DNA of 64,000 nt, from contig NZ_JADBGI010000004.1 of NCBI RefSeq assembly GCF_014892575.1, forward strand, positions 2,282 to 66,281, written 5' to 3'. This document shows positions 8,571 to 17,515 of this stretch, one piece after another. The stretch comes from Nocardiopsis coralli (GTDB lineage: Bacteria; Actinomycetota; Actinomycetes; Streptosporangiales; Streptosporangiaceae). The stretch's first letter is position 1. Each line of letters begins with the position of its first letter. Position numbers and translations under genes: made by a program. The notes below the pieces were generated by a model. The model did no database searches. It saw only the letters and a program-made list of their open reading frames with translations, and was not told the DNA's origin.

Positions 8571-9614
8571 TCACACCTGGGCGTTCTCCGCGCGCTCGCG
8601 GGCGTCGCGCCGCCGGCGCTGCGGCACCACGGTGTACTTCGGGTCCTCCTGGGACTGGCGCCCGGCGTGGAAGACCCCCAACCGGGTGCACGCCGAACCG
8701 GCCACGAGCGCCGCGCCGCTGAGCGCCGAGGCGACCCGGCTGCGACGACCGAGCACGGCCCCGGCGGCACCCGCGAGCGTGAGGGTCTTGGCGGCGCGCA
8801 TGTACCGGCCCGCCGTCCCCCGCCCGTAGAGCTCACCCGACAGCCCCATGCGGTGCTCCATCGCCGTGGACACCGCGGTCTCGGCGATGGCGCCCCCGAC
8901 CGCGGCACGGCGTGCGGGACCGCTCTGTTCGGTGGGCGCGCCGATGAGCCCCGCACCCCCGGCGGCGGCGACCGCGGAGGAGGCGAAGACGAAGGGCATG
9001 TACCGGTAGCCCTCGTGCCAGGCCGGGACGGCGGTGTCGCAGACCAGGGGCGCGGTGTAGGTCGCCACGAGCGCGCCCATCGCCCCGGCACCGTAGGTGG
9101 CCAGGCGTCCGGTGCGCGGGAACCACCCGGTCAGGGCCGTCACCGCGGAGACACCCGCCAGGGGCCCGTATCCCATGAGGATCCACGAGCCCACGCTCAT
9201 CGGCGAGGTCGGTTTGAACACGCGCAGCATGTTGAGGAACCGTTCCGGGCGCCCCAGGTCGTAGATGAGCGCGGCCGTCGATCCGGAGATCGCGGCGAGG
9301 GCGGTGTAGCGCAGCGGTCGGGCCAGTCCCGGCCGGCCGGTCAGTTCCGCACCCGCCGCGAGGGCGGAGGAGGCCCCGGCGAGGCCGCCGAGGAACAGGT
9401 AGCCGCCGATCGCGGGCGCCTCCCACACGATCGCGTTGATCACGGGCCGCCCGTAGTACGAGGCGAACTCGCCGTCGTCGGCGTGCCGTTCGGAGGGGCG
9501 TGCGTCGCGTTCGCGCCGCTGTTGTTCCCCGACGACACCGGCGGCGCCCGTGACGGCGTCCCGCCCGGGTTTCTGCCCGTGCATTTCTTCTTCGGTCACG
9601 TCCGACGTGCTCAT
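8571..9614 (-). CDS. NrfD-like membrane anchor of formate dehydrogenase
   Basis: 347-aa membrane protein of the NrfD/PsrC polysulfide-reductase family. It has a charged 50-residue N-terminus, then FASYYGRPVINAIVW and several long hydrophobic helices (EAPAIGGYLFLGGLAGASSA, ISGSTAALIYDLGRPERFL, which are characteristic of the family). It should anchor the catalytic and iron-sulfur subunits and pass electrons to quinone. ATG at 9614 overlaps the upstream stop as ATGA, with GGGAGG upstream. Third gene of the formate dehydrogenase operon. The usual anchor of FDH-N enzymes is a cytochrome b; the NrfD type contains no haem. Confidence 0.85.
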   Translation of the reverse strand: MSTSDVTEEEMHGQKPGRDAVTGAAGVVGEQQRRERDARPSERHADDGEFASYYGRPVINAIVWEAPAIGGYLFLGGLAGASSALAAGAELTGRPGLARPLRYTALAAISGSTAALIYDLGRPERFLNMLRVFKPTSPMSVGSWILMGYGPLAGVSAVTALTGWFPRTGRLATYGAGAMGALVATYTAPLVCDTAVPAWHEGYRYMPFVFASSAVAAAGGAGLIGAPTEQSGPARRAAVGGAIAETAVSTAMEHRMGLSGELYGRGTAGRYMRAAKTLTLAGAAGAVLGRRSRVASALSGAALVAGSACTRLGVFHAGRQSQEDPKYTVVPQRRRRDARERAENAQV

Positions 9615-10498
9615 TTCCGGCCTCCCAGGAACGTCGCGGCCACCCCGGCCAGCATCACCACCGCCGCCGCACCCGCGTGCCGCCACATCGACGGCAGGTC
9701 GCGTGTGGTGACGACGGGGTCCGGCGGCAGCCCGTACACCTCGGGTTCGTCCAGCAGCAGGAAGAACGCCCCGTTGCCGCCGACACCGTCGTCCGGGTCC
9801 TCGCCGTACAGGCGCGCGGAGCTCACCCCCGCGCCGTGCAGGTCCTCCAGGCGCTGTGCGGCGCGCTCGCGCAGTTCGTCGAGGTCGCCGAACTGGATGG
9901 AGTCGGTGGGGCAGGCCTTCGCGCAGGCGGGTTCGAGCCCGTCGCCGACCCGGTCGTAGCACAGGGTGCACTTCCAGGCCCGGCCGTCGTCCTCACGCCG
10001 GTCGATGACGCCGTAGGGACAGGCCGGGATGCAGTAGCCGCAGCCGTTGCAGATGTCCTGCTGCACGACCACGGTGTCGAACTCGGTGTGGAACAGTGCG
10101 CCGGTCGGGCACACGTCCACGCACGCCGCGTGGGTGCAGTGCTTGCACACGTCCGAGGACATGAGCCACCGGAACTCGCCGCGCTCCTCCGGCGCCGCCG
10201 ACGCCCCGGGGAGCTCGAACGAGGGCATGCCCAGGTCGACGGTGTCCCTGCGCCCCAGGCCGGTCTCCTGGTGGGCGAGGGGTTCGCGCTGTTCGACGAA
10301 GGCCACGTGCCTCCAGGTGTCGGCGCTCAGGCCCCCGGTGTTGTCGAAGGACATCCCGGTGAAGTCGAGGCCGTCCTCAGGGACCATGTTCCATTCCTTG
10401 CAGGCCACCTCGCAGGCTTTGCACCCGATGCACACGCTGGTGTCGGTGAAGAAGCCGAGCCGCGGTTGCTCGGCGCCGCTGTCGGTGCTCACGTTCAT
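9611..10498 (-). CDS. formate dehydrogenase iron-sulfur (beta) subunit
   Basis: 295-aa ferredoxin-like subunit with four 4Fe-4S motifs: CIGCKACEVACKEWN near residue 23, CKHCTHAACVDVCP, CNGCGYCIPACPYG, and CTLCYDRVGDGLEPACAKACP. A single hydrophobic segment close to the C-terminus (AAAVVMLAGVAATFLGG) would tether it to the membrane. It relays electrons from the molybdenum subunit to the NrfD-like anchor. The ATG at 10498 overlaps the stop of the catalytic subunit gene as ATGA, and its own stop overlaps the anchor gene, so the three are tightly coupled. Confidence 0.92.
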   Translation of the reverse strand: MNVSTDSGAEQPRLGFFTDTSVCIGCKACEVACKEWNMVPEDGLDFTGMSFDNTGGLSADTWRHVAFVEQREPLAHQETGLGRRDTVDLGMPSFELPGASAAPEERGEFRWLMSSDVCKHCTHAACVDVCPTGALFHTEFDTVVVQQDICNGCGYCIPACPYGVIDRREDDGRAWKCTLCYDRVGDGLEPACAKACPTDSIQFGDLDELRERAAQRLEDLHGAGVSSARLYGEDPDDGVGGNGAFFLLLDEPEVYGLPPDPVVTTRDLPSMWRHAGAAAVVMLAGVAATFLGGRK

Positions 10499-13400
10499 TC
10501 CCCCGTTCCGGTCGACTCGGTGATGCGTGCGCGGCGGCGGTACGAACGCACGAGTTCGCGCCGCCCGGGGCCCCTGGGCCGGCGGCCGGGCCGGATGTCG
10601 GCGGTCAGCGCCTTGACCTCCTGGATGTGCACGTTCGGGTCGAGCGCCATGGACATGAGCTCGTTGGCGGAGTCGCCCGTGCTGTAGCCGTTGGGGCCCC
10701 AGTGGTAGGGCATGCCGATCTGGTGCACGACCCGGCCCTGCACCCGTAGCGGGGCCATGCGGTCGGTGACCATGACCCGGGCCTCGACGGCGTTGCGGGC
10801 GGTGACGACCGTGGCCCAGTCGCCGTGGCTGAGCCCGCGTTCGGCGGCCAGTTCGGGGCTGACCTCGCAGAAGAACGCGGGTTGGAGCTCGGCCAGATAG
10901 GGCGTCCACCGGCTCATGCCGCCGGAGGTGAAGTGCTCGGTGACCCGGTAGGTCGTGACCACGTACGGGTAGACGTCGGCCTCCGGGCTGCCGGGGTCCG
11001 GGTGGTACAGGTTGTACTCGTGCGGGTACAGCAGCCGGGTCGGGTTGCGGCCCTGTGCGTAGAGCGGGTTGTCGAACGGGGTGTCCTGCGGTTCGTAGTG
11101 GGTCGGCATCGGCCCGTCGTTCAGGCCCGCGGGTGCGTACAGCCACCCCTTGCCGTCGGACTGCATGATGAAGGCGTCGCGCCCGCTCAGCGCCTCCACG
11201 CCCTCGGCACCGTCGGACGGCCTGTGGTCGGGCGCCTTGTGTTTCTCGAAGTCGGGGCGGTCGTGCCCGGTCCACTCTCCGCGTTCGGCGTCCCACCAGA
11301 CGAGGCTCTTGCGCGGGCTCCAGGGGCGTCCGTCCTCGTCGGCGGAGGCCCGGTTGTAGAGGATGCGCCGGTTGTCGGGCCAGCTCCAGGCCCATTCGGC
11401 CGCGATCCAGTCCTGCTCGGACCCGGGTTTCTTGCGGGCGGCCTGGTTGACGCCGTCCTTGAAGACACCGCAGTAGATCCAGCACCCGCAGGAGGTCGAC
11501 CCGTCACTGCGCAGTTCCGTGTAGGCGTCGAGCGGACGTCCCTCGGCGTCGTGCCCGTTGATCTCCCGCAGGATCGCGGCGGCGTCGGGCTCCCCGTCGG
11601 GTTCGAGCGGATACCCCCAGGTCAGCTCCTGGACGGGCCGGTCCTTGGGGTCCTCGGAAGCGGCGAGGCGTTGGCGGATCAGCTCGCCCAGCCTGTGCAT
11701 GAACCACAGGTCGCTTCGCCGGTCACCGCTCGGGTGTACTGCACGGTCGTGCCACTGCAGCGTGCGGTTGGTGTTGGTGAAGGTCCCCGACTTCTCGGTG
11801 TGCGCGGCCGCGGGGAAGAAGAACACCTCGGTGCCGATGTCCTCGGGGCGGTACTCCTCCGACTCGACCTCGGGCCCGTCCTTCCACCAGGTCGCGCTCT
11901 CGATGAGGGAGAAGTCGCGCACCACGAGCCAGTCGAGGTTGGCCATGCCCATGCGCTGGGCCCTGCTGTTGGCCGAGCCGACGGCGGGGTTCTCCCCCAT
12001 GAGGAAGTACCCCTTGCACTCACCGCGGATCTGCGCCATGACCGTGTCGTAAGTGCTGTGCGACCCGGTCAGCCGGGGCAGGTACCCGAAGCAGTAGTCG
12101 TTGTCGGCGGTTGCGTTCTCGCCCCACCACGCCTTGAGCAGGCTGACGGTGTAGGCCTCCATGTTCGACCAGAACCCCTTGTGCGGGTGGCCGACGGCCC
12201 GCACGTAGGAACCCAGGTCCTGTTCCTCGTGCGCGTGCGGCATCGGCAGGTATCCGGGCAGCAGGTCGAACAGGGTCGGAACGTCGCTGGAGCCCTGGAT
12301 GCTGGCGTGCCCGCGCAGCGCCTGGATCCCGCCGCCCGGCCGGCCGATGTTTCCCAGCAACAGCTGCAGGATCGAGGCGGTGCGGATGTACTGCGACCCG
12401 ACGGTGTGCTGGGTCCAGCCGACCGCGTAACAGAACGCGCTCGTGCGGTCCTTGTTCGAGTTCTCGGTGAGGTGCCGGCACACCCGGAGGAAGGTCTCCT
12501 TCGGGATCCCGCAGATCTCCTCCACCATCTCCGGTGTGTAGCGCTCGTAGTGGCGCTTGAGGATCTGGAACACACAGCGCGGGTCCTGGAGCGTCTCGTC
12601 CTGGCGCGAGGCGTGTCGGATCACGGCCCCGCCCGCGCCCTGCTGCTCGGGGCGGCCCGACCGCGAGACGTCCAGTTCCTCCTCGGACCGCGCCTTGTAG
12701 AGCTGGTTGCGGTCGCCCGCCGCGGCCGCGACCTCCACACCCTCGTAGGTCCACTTCGACACGTCGTAGTCGCGCGCGGCGGGGTCGAAGCCCGAGAACA
12801 GCCCGTCGAGGTCCTCGGTGTCCCGGAACTCGTCCGTGACGATCGTGGACGCGTTGGTGAACGCCTTGACGTACCCCTCGAAGTACTTCCCCTCGGTGAG
12901 GACGTGGTTGATGATCCCGCCGAGGAACGCGATGTCGGTGCCGGCCCGGATCGGCACGTGCAGGTCGGCCAGGGCACTGGTGCGGCTGAACCGGGGATCG
13001 ACGTGGATGACGACGGCGCCGCGGGCCTTGGCCTCCATCACCCACTGGAACCCGACGGGGTGGGCCTCGGCGAAGTTGGACCCCTCGATGACGATGCAGT
13101 CGGAGTTCTGCAGGTCCTGCAGGAACATCGTCGCGCCGCCGCGGCCGAAGCTGGTGCCGAGCCCGGCGACCGTGGAGCTGTGGCACACACGCGCCTGGTT
13201 CTCCACCTGCACGACGCCGAGCGCGCTGTGGAGCTTCTTGATGAGGTAGTTCTCCTCGTTGTCGAGCGTCGCCCCGCCCAGGCTCGCGATGCCCATGGTG
13301 CGGGCGACGCGGCGGCCGTTGCTCTCCTCCTGCCAGGTCTCCTCACGGGTGTCGACCACCCGGTCGGCGACCATGCGCATGGCCGTGTCGAGGTCGAGCG

Positions 13401-13749
13401 CCTCCCAGTCGGTTCCGTGCGGGCGGCGGTAGAGGACCTTCTCCTCGCGGGAGGGGCCGGTGGTCAGCTGCAGGCTGGCCGAGCCCTTGGGGCACAGGCG
13501 GCCGCGGCTGACGGGGGAGTCGGGGTCCCCCTCGATCTGCACGACCTGCTCGTCCTTGACGTAGACGTTCTGTCCGCAGCCGACGGCACAGAACGGGCAG
13601 ACCGACTTGACCACACGGTCGGCGTCCTCGGTGCGCGGGCGCAGATCCTCACTCCACCGGGACTTGGCGGCCGCCCCTCGACCTGTCGGATCTTCGCCCG
13701 TGAGTTGCCGGTAGACCGGCCACGACTCGATCCATGTCCGTACCCCCAT
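10495..13749 (-). CDS. formate dehydrogenase catalytic (alpha) subunit, Cys type
   Basis: 1084-aa molybdopterin oxidoreductase that oxidises formate to CO2. The N-terminal 4Fe-4S motif is C51-x2-C54-x3-C58-x27-C86. The active-site segment VENQARVCHSSTVAGLG has cysteine (Cys189, codon TGC) followed by His, where FDH-N of Escherichia coli has selenocysteine. Later segments such as GENPAVGSANSRAQR and the C-terminal dinucleotide-binding domain (HYWG-like PYHWGPNGYSTGDSANEL) fit the family. The ATG at 13749 (MGVRTWIESWPVYRQL) has GGGGGAGG six bases upstream; the longer frame is shadow. No fdhD or Mo-cofactor gene is in the window. No twin-arginine signal is visible at this start, so a cytoplasmic orientation is likely. 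Confidence 0.92.
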   Translation of the reverse strand: MGVRTWIESWPVYRQLTGEDPTGRGAAAKSRWSEDLRPRTEDADRVVKSVCPFCAVGCGQNVYVKDEQVVQIEGDPDSPVSRGRLCPKGSASLQLTTGPSREEKVLYRRPHGTDWEALDLDTAMRMVADRVVDTREETWQEESNGRRVARTMGIASLGGATLDNEENYLIKKLHSALGVVQVENQARVCHSSTVAGLGTSFGRGGATMFLQDLQNSDCIVIEGSNFAEAHPVGFQWVMEAKARGAVVIHVDPRFSRTSALADLHVPIRAGTDIAFLGGIINHVLTEGKYFEGYVKAFTNASTIVTDEFRDTEDLDGLFSGFDPAARDYDVSKWTYEGVEVAAAAGDRNQLYKARSEEELDVSRSGRPEQQGAGGAVIRHASRQDETLQDPRCVFQILKRHYERYTPEMVEEICGIPKETFLRVCRHLTENSNKDRTSAFCYAVGWTQHTVGSQYIRTASILQLLLGNIGRPGGGIQALRGHASIQGSSDVPTLFDLLPGYLPMPHAHEEQDLGSYVRAVGHPHKGFWSNMEAYTVSLLKAWWGENATADNDYCFGYLPRLTGSHSTYDTVMAQIRGECKGYFLMGENPAVGSANSRAQRMGMANLDWLVVRDFSLIESATWWKDGPEVESEEYRPEDIGTEVFFFPAAAHTEKSGTFTNTNRTLQWHDRAVHPSGDRRSDLWFMHRLGELIRQRLAASEDPKDRPVQELTWGYPLEPDGEPDAAAILREINGHDAEGRPLDAYTELRSDGSTSCGCWIYCGVFKDGVNQAARKKPGSEQDWIAAEWAWSWPDNRRILYNRASADEDGRPWSPRKSLVWWDAERGEWTGHDRPDFEKHKAPDHRPSDGAEGVEALSGRDAFIMQSDGKGWLYAPAGLNDGPMPTHYEPQDTPFDNPLYAQGRNPTRLLYPHEYNLYHPDPGSPEADVYPYVVTTYRVTEHFTSGGMSRWTPYLAELQPAFFCEVSPELAAERGLSHGDWATVVTARNAVEARVMVTDRMAPLRVQGRVVHQIGMPYHWGPNGYSTGDSANELMSMALDPNVHIQEVKALTADIRPGRRPRGPGRRELVRSYRRRARITESTGTGE

Positions 13750-13869
13750 CGTGTGCCTCCCCCTGGCCCGCAACGGTCGGCGCGGGCTCGTCTCACCGTC
13801 GGCCACGGCGCGGGGACGGCAGGTGAGGACACGCCGCGCGGGGCACACGCTTGGGCGCTCCGGACGGGG

Positions 13870-16587
13870 TCAGTCCGCGGGGGAGACGAGGCGGGCCAGT
13901 TCCACCCGGGAGCGCACACCGAGCTCGGCGTAGATGTTGCGCAGGTGGTGGTCGACGGTACGAGGGCTCAGGTGCAGGCGCGCGGCGACCTCGCGGTTGG
14001 TGGCGCCGGAGACGACGTGGCGGGCCACGCGCGCCTGCTGCGGGCTGAGGCGGTCCAGGTCCACGGCGGGGGACGGGCCCGTGGTTCCGCGGGCGGCCCG
14101 CAGTTCCTCCGCGGCCTGTCTGGCCCACGGCACCGCGCCCAGGTGCTCCAGGGACGACAGGGCGGTGTAGAGGTGCTCGCGGGCCCGGCCAGGCCTGCGG
14201 GTACGGCGCAGATGGCCCCCGTACAGCAAGCGTGTGCGGGCCTCGTCCAGGTCGCAGTATCCGGAGGCGTGCAGTTCGAGTGCGCGTTCGAACCAGGCGT
14301 CGGCCTCCCGGCCCGGGGCGAGCAGCCCTCGGCAGCGCATGACCAGGGCGTGTGCGGTGGCGTCGCCGGTGGCTCCGGCCCAGGCCTCGAAGGTCGCCAG
14401 CCCCGCGTCGACCCGTACCGGGACCCCGCCCCGGACGGCCGCCTCCACCAGGTGCGGGGTCATGAGCAGCCGTACGGCGGCGTGCCCGCGGCCCGGGCCG
14501 GCGTGCGCCAGCGCCCTGAGCCCGAGGGCTGCCTCGGCGGTACGGCCGGCGCCCAGGTCGAGCAGGCACAGGGCCCAGGCGGCCAGTCCGGCGGGAAGGC
14601 CGACGTCGTTCTCGGCAGCGACCGCGAGGGCGGAACCGGCGTGGGTGCGGCACACGTCCTCCTCGCCCCGAACCGCCGCGACGAGGGCGAGAGCACCCCG
14701 GTGGTGGCCGGCGCAGTTGCGCTGCCCCGAAGCCGTGGCCATCGCGAGCCCGTCGACGGCGGTGGCCTCGGCCTGGGCGAGGCGCCCCGACCACAGTTCC
14801 GCGTACGTGCGGAACTCCAGGGCCTGGGGGACGAGGGCGAGGGCCCCGGTCGAACGCGCGCGTGTGGCGGCACGGGTGGCCAGGGACCTGGTGCGCTGCT
14901 GGTCCCCGCACAACAGCCCGGCGATGGCGCCCAACACCAAGGACTGCGGGTCGCCGGCCGCGTCGGCCCGGTCGAGAACCCCGCGCAGGGTGGCCACGCC
15001 CTCCCGGTGGCGTCCGCGGAAGAGCGCCGCCTTGCCCGCCATGTAGTCCAGGTGGAGGAGGTCGCGGGGGTGACGGACCCCTTCACCTCCACGCCACCGG
15101 CCCGCACGCTCGGCGGTGGCGAAGAACCGTGCGTGGTCACCGGAGAGACAACTGGCCTCGCCCGCGTGGAACAGGCCTTGCAGGGCCGCCTGCGGGTCGC
15201 GGTCGGCGATTCGGGTGACCGTTGCGTCGAGGAGGTGGAAGGCGTCGATGGCCACCCCGGACCGCAGTTCCATCTCGGCTCGGAGCAGGTCAGCGTGTTC
15301 GGGCGCCGCGTGGCCCCGGTCGAGGAGCCGGTGGGCGCGTTCCGGGTCTCCCGAGGTCCACGCGGCGCGTGCAGCTTCGACGCTGCGCACGGCCCTGGTG
15401 AAGGGGTCGGAGGTCAGGGCGGCGGCCTGCTGGTGCAGGACGGAGGAGTGGGCGTGACCGCGGGTCCGGGCCGCGCGGAGGGCTGAGGCGGCGAGCTCGG
15501 CGGCGATCCCCTCGTCGGGGCCGGGTGCGGTGGCGGCGCGGTGGAGCAGGGCGGTGTCGAGGTCTCCGGAGGCGTGCGCGCGGGCGGCGAGGGAGCGGTG
15601 GGCGCTCCGCCGGTCCTCGGGGTCGGCCCGGTGGTAGGCCGCGGCACGGGCCAGGGGATGGGCGGGGACGGGTCTGCCGTGTTCGTCGGTGACCAGGCCG
15701 GCCCGCCGGGCGGGGGTGAGGGCGTCGGTGCTGCCGGGGCCGTGGACGGGGTCGGCCGCTGTCTCGAGCAGGGCACGTCGGGCGGGAGCGGGCAGGCGCG
15801 CGATCGTTTCCGCGTAGGCCTCGGTGCGTTCGCCCTCGGCCGGGGGCGGCGCCCAGAGCGGCGCGGTGTGCACGTCGCCGGCCTCCGCCGCACGGGCCCC
15901 GGCGGCCAGTTCGAGTGCGGCACCGGGGTTTCCCTGCGCGGCGCGGGCGAGGTCGTTGCGTGCGGTGCCGGAGAGTCCGGGGGTTTCCTCCAGGGTTCGG
16001 AGGAGGTCGGTGTGGCTCAGGGGGCGTAAGGCGTGGACGGGGACCCCGGCGAGGTGATCGGGGTGTTCGTGGAGGGAGGTGAGCAGGGCCGCCGCCCCGT
16101 CGGCGGGCAGGCGTCGCGCGGCGAAGGCGACGGCCTCCATGGACAGGGGGTCGAGCAGGTGGAAGTCGTCGACGCAGACGAACAGGGGTGTGCGCGCGGC
16201 CGCCGCGGCCAGGAGCCCGTGGACGGCTGCTGCCACGGACCCGGCCTGCCCGGGGTCGCCGCTGTCCAGTGCCCGGACGAGCGTTGCGCGCGGTCGGGCG
16301 GGTAAGCGCGGCAGGTGGTGCAGGAGCGGGTGCAGGAGTTGGTTGAGGCCGGCCGCGGGGAGGTGCCGTTCGGCGGGGGCGGCCCGGGTGCGGAGGACGG
16401 TGAGGCCGTCGGCGTCCGCTGCGGCCCGTTCCAGGAGGGTGGTGCGGCCGGTTCCGGGGGATCCGGTGGCCAGGAGGGCGGCGCCGTCCCCGGAGCGTGC
16501 GGCTCGGAGGAGGTGCCGGACCAGGAGGAGTTCGTGGTGGCGTCCGTGCATCGGTGTGGTGCGTGTGAGCGGGGTCACGCTTGTCAC
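13870..16587 (-). CDS. LuxR-family transcriptional regulator with AAA ATPase domain (LAL type)
   Basis: 905-aa regulator: N-terminal P-loop ATPase, a long alpha-helical TPR-like middle, and a C-terminal LuxR helix-turn-helix (LSPQQARVARHVVSGATNRE through SPRTVDHHLRNIYAELGVRS, about residues 840-900). The Walker A is GSPGTGRTT, with Arg where Lys is expected; Walker B is LFVCVDDFHLLD. Start is the GTG at 16587; a GTG at 16578 and an ATG at 16551 are also possible since no strong ribosome site favours one. It reads toward the formate dehydrogenase operon and is divergent from the lipase gene, so either could be its target. Which signal it senses is unknown. Confidence 0.85.
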   Translation of the reverse strand: MTSVTPLTRTTPMHGRHHELLLVRHLLRAARSGDGAALLATGSPGTGRTTLLERAAADADGLTVLRTRAAPAERHLPAAGLNQLLHPLLHHLPRLPARPRATLVRALDSGDPGQAGSVAAAVHGLLAAAAARTPLFVCVDDFHLLDPLSMEAVAFAARRLPADGAAALLTSLHEHPDHLAGVPVHALRPLSHTDLLRTLEETPGLSGTARNDLARAAQGNPGAALELAAGARAAEAGDVHTAPLWAPPPAEGERTEAYAETIARLPAPARRALLETAADPVHGPGSTDALTPARRAGLVTDEHGRPVPAHPLARAAAYHRADPEDRRSAHRSLAARAHASGDLDTALLHRAATAPGPDEGIAAELAASALRAARTRGHAHSSVLHQQAAALTSDPFTRAVRSVEAARAAWTSGDPERAHRLLDRGHAAPEHADLLRAEMELRSGVAIDAFHLLDATVTRIADRDPQAALQGLFHAGEASCLSGDHARFFATAERAGRWRGGEGVRHPRDLLHLDYMAGKAALFRGRHREGVATLRGVLDRADAAGDPQSLVLGAIAGLLCGDQQRTRSLATRAATRARSTGALALVPQALEFRTYAELWSGRLAQAEATAVDGLAMATASGQRNCAGHHRGALALVAAVRGEEDVCRTHAGSALAVAAENDVGLPAGLAAWALCLLDLGAGRTAEAALGLRALAHAGPGRGHAAVRLLMTPHLVEAAVRGGVPVRVDAGLATFEAWAGATGDATAHALVMRCRGLLAPGREADAWFERALELHASGYCDLDEARTRLLYGGHLRRTRRPGRAREHLYTALSSLEHLGAVPWARQAAEELRAARGTTGPSPAVDLDRLSPQQARVARHVVSGATNREVAARLHLSPRTVDHHLRNIYAELGVRSRVELARLVSPAD

Positions 16588-16707
16588 GCCGCCAAGTTAC
16601 CCGTCAGTCAATCGTGAGTAAAGAGACCGGCGATTCAGCCGATGCGCACCCGGCGGGGACGGACACACACTCGGAGTTCCCCCACCCCCTCACCGACGGA
16701 GTCCCCC

Positions 16708-17370
16708 ATGAGACGCCTCCTCGCCCTGCTTTCCGGGTTCGCCCTCGTCGCTGCCCTCTTCCCCGCCTCGGCCGCCGCGGCCCAACCGTCCACCCCCGTC
16801 GTCTTCGTCCACGGCTTCAGCGGCAAGGGCGACCAGTGGGACGAGATGCGCGGGACCCTGGCCGACTCCGGTTACCCGGAGGAGCTGCTCAGCGCCTTCG
16901 ACTACGACTGGGCCCGCTCCAACACCACGATCGCGGAAGGGCTCGGCGACCACGTCGACGACCTCCTCGACGAGCACGGCGCCGAGCGCGTGCACATGGT
17001 CACGCACTCCATGGGCGGACTCTCCTCGCGCTACTACATCCAGAACCTCGGCGGCACCGACACGGTGGACCAGTGGATCTCCATCGGCGGCCCCAACAAC
17101 GGCACGAACATCGCGAACCTGTGCCCCTCGCCGATCACCCCGTGCGAGGAGATGCGCCACGACTCCGACTTCCTCAACGACCTCAACGAGGACCCCACCC
17201 CCGGGCCGGTCGACTACACGACCATGCGCTCACCCTGCGACGCCGTCATCTCGCCCGTCGACAGCACCTCCCTGCCGGGCGCCGAGAACATCGAGACCGG
17301 CTGCATCGGGCACATCGGGATGATGTCGGACGACGAGGTCATCGATCTCGTGGGCGACATCGTGCTCTGA
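16708..17370 (+). CDS. secreted triacylglycerol lipase / esterase
   Basis: 220-aa alpha/beta hydrolase of the class 2 lipase type. A Sec signal peptide is clear (MRRLLALLSGFALVAALFPA, cleavage near SAAAA-QP). The oxyanion segment is VVFVHGFSG, the nucleophile is Ser101 in THSMGG, and the acid and base are likely the Asp in SPCDAVISP and the His in GCIGHIGM. Four cysteines may form disulfides. ATG at 16708 has GGAG six bases upstream; the longer frame from 16642 has no such site. Divergent from the LAL regulator. It should hydrolyse esters outside the cell. Confidence 0.88.
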   Translation: MRRLLALLSGFALVAALFPASAAAAQPSTPVVFVHGFSGKGDQWDEMRGTLADSGYPEELLSAFDYDWARSNTTIAEGLGDHVDDLLDEHGAERVHMVTHSMGGLSSRYYIQNLGGTDTVDQWISIGGPNNGTNIANLCPSPITPCEEMRHDSDFLNDLNEDPTPGPVDYTTMRSPCDAVISPVDSTSLPGAENIETGCIGHIGMMSDDEVIDLVGDIVL

Positions 17371-17390
17371 CGCCCCGGGCACAGCCCTCG

Positions 17391-17447
17391 TCGAGGTGTC
17401 GACCATGGCGAGGCGCCGACAGGTCACCCTGTCGGCGTCTCGCGATG
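17391..17447. repeat. octamer-period repeat array
   Basis: Degenerate 8-bp-period repeat between the convergent lipase and DUF1349 genes. Units include TCGAGGTG (17391), TCGACCAT (17399), then after one extra base CCGACAGG (17416), TCACCCTG (17424), TCGGCGTC (17432) and TCGCGATG (17440). It contains the terminator hairpin at 17410-17441 and runs straight into a parS site at 17450. Same family as the arrays at 22402, 25647, 26755, 38167, 43960, 50700, 51201 and 58569. Confidence 0.55.
17410..17441. terminator. bidirectional hairpin terminator
   Basis: CGCCGACAGG (17414-17423), loop TCAC, CCTGTCGGCG (17428-17437). The stem extends to 14 pairs with one G-U. It lies between two convergent genes and would stop both. 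No U tract, as usual in high-GC actinomycetes. Confidence 0.7.
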
Positions 17448-17449
17448 TG

Positions 17450-17465
17450 TGTTTCACGTGAAACC
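17450..17465. other. parS: parS-like site (distal)
   Basis: TGTTTCACGTGAAACC, 15 of 16 matches to the actinobacterial/bacterial parS palindrome TGTTTCACGTGAAACA bound by ParB. It lies about 28 kb from parAB on the other side of the origin, between convergent genes and directly after an octamer array. Confidence 0.85.
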
Positions 17466-17515
17466 GGCCAGGCCTCCGGCCAGGAAGAGCGTTCCAGGCC
17501 CGGGCCCCTGACCGC

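Noticed and set aside
13180-13186. Selenocysteine in the formate dehydrogenase active site
   Set aside because: The codon is TGC (Cys) on the coding strand, not TGA, so no recoding is needed.
10825-15486. Very long plus-strand open frame (over 1500 codons) antisense to formate dehydrogenase and the LAL regulator
   Set aside because: Shadow frame caused by strong third-position GC bias of the true minus-strand genes; composition is Gly/Val/Arg/His-rich without any domain, and it crosses two unrelated genes.
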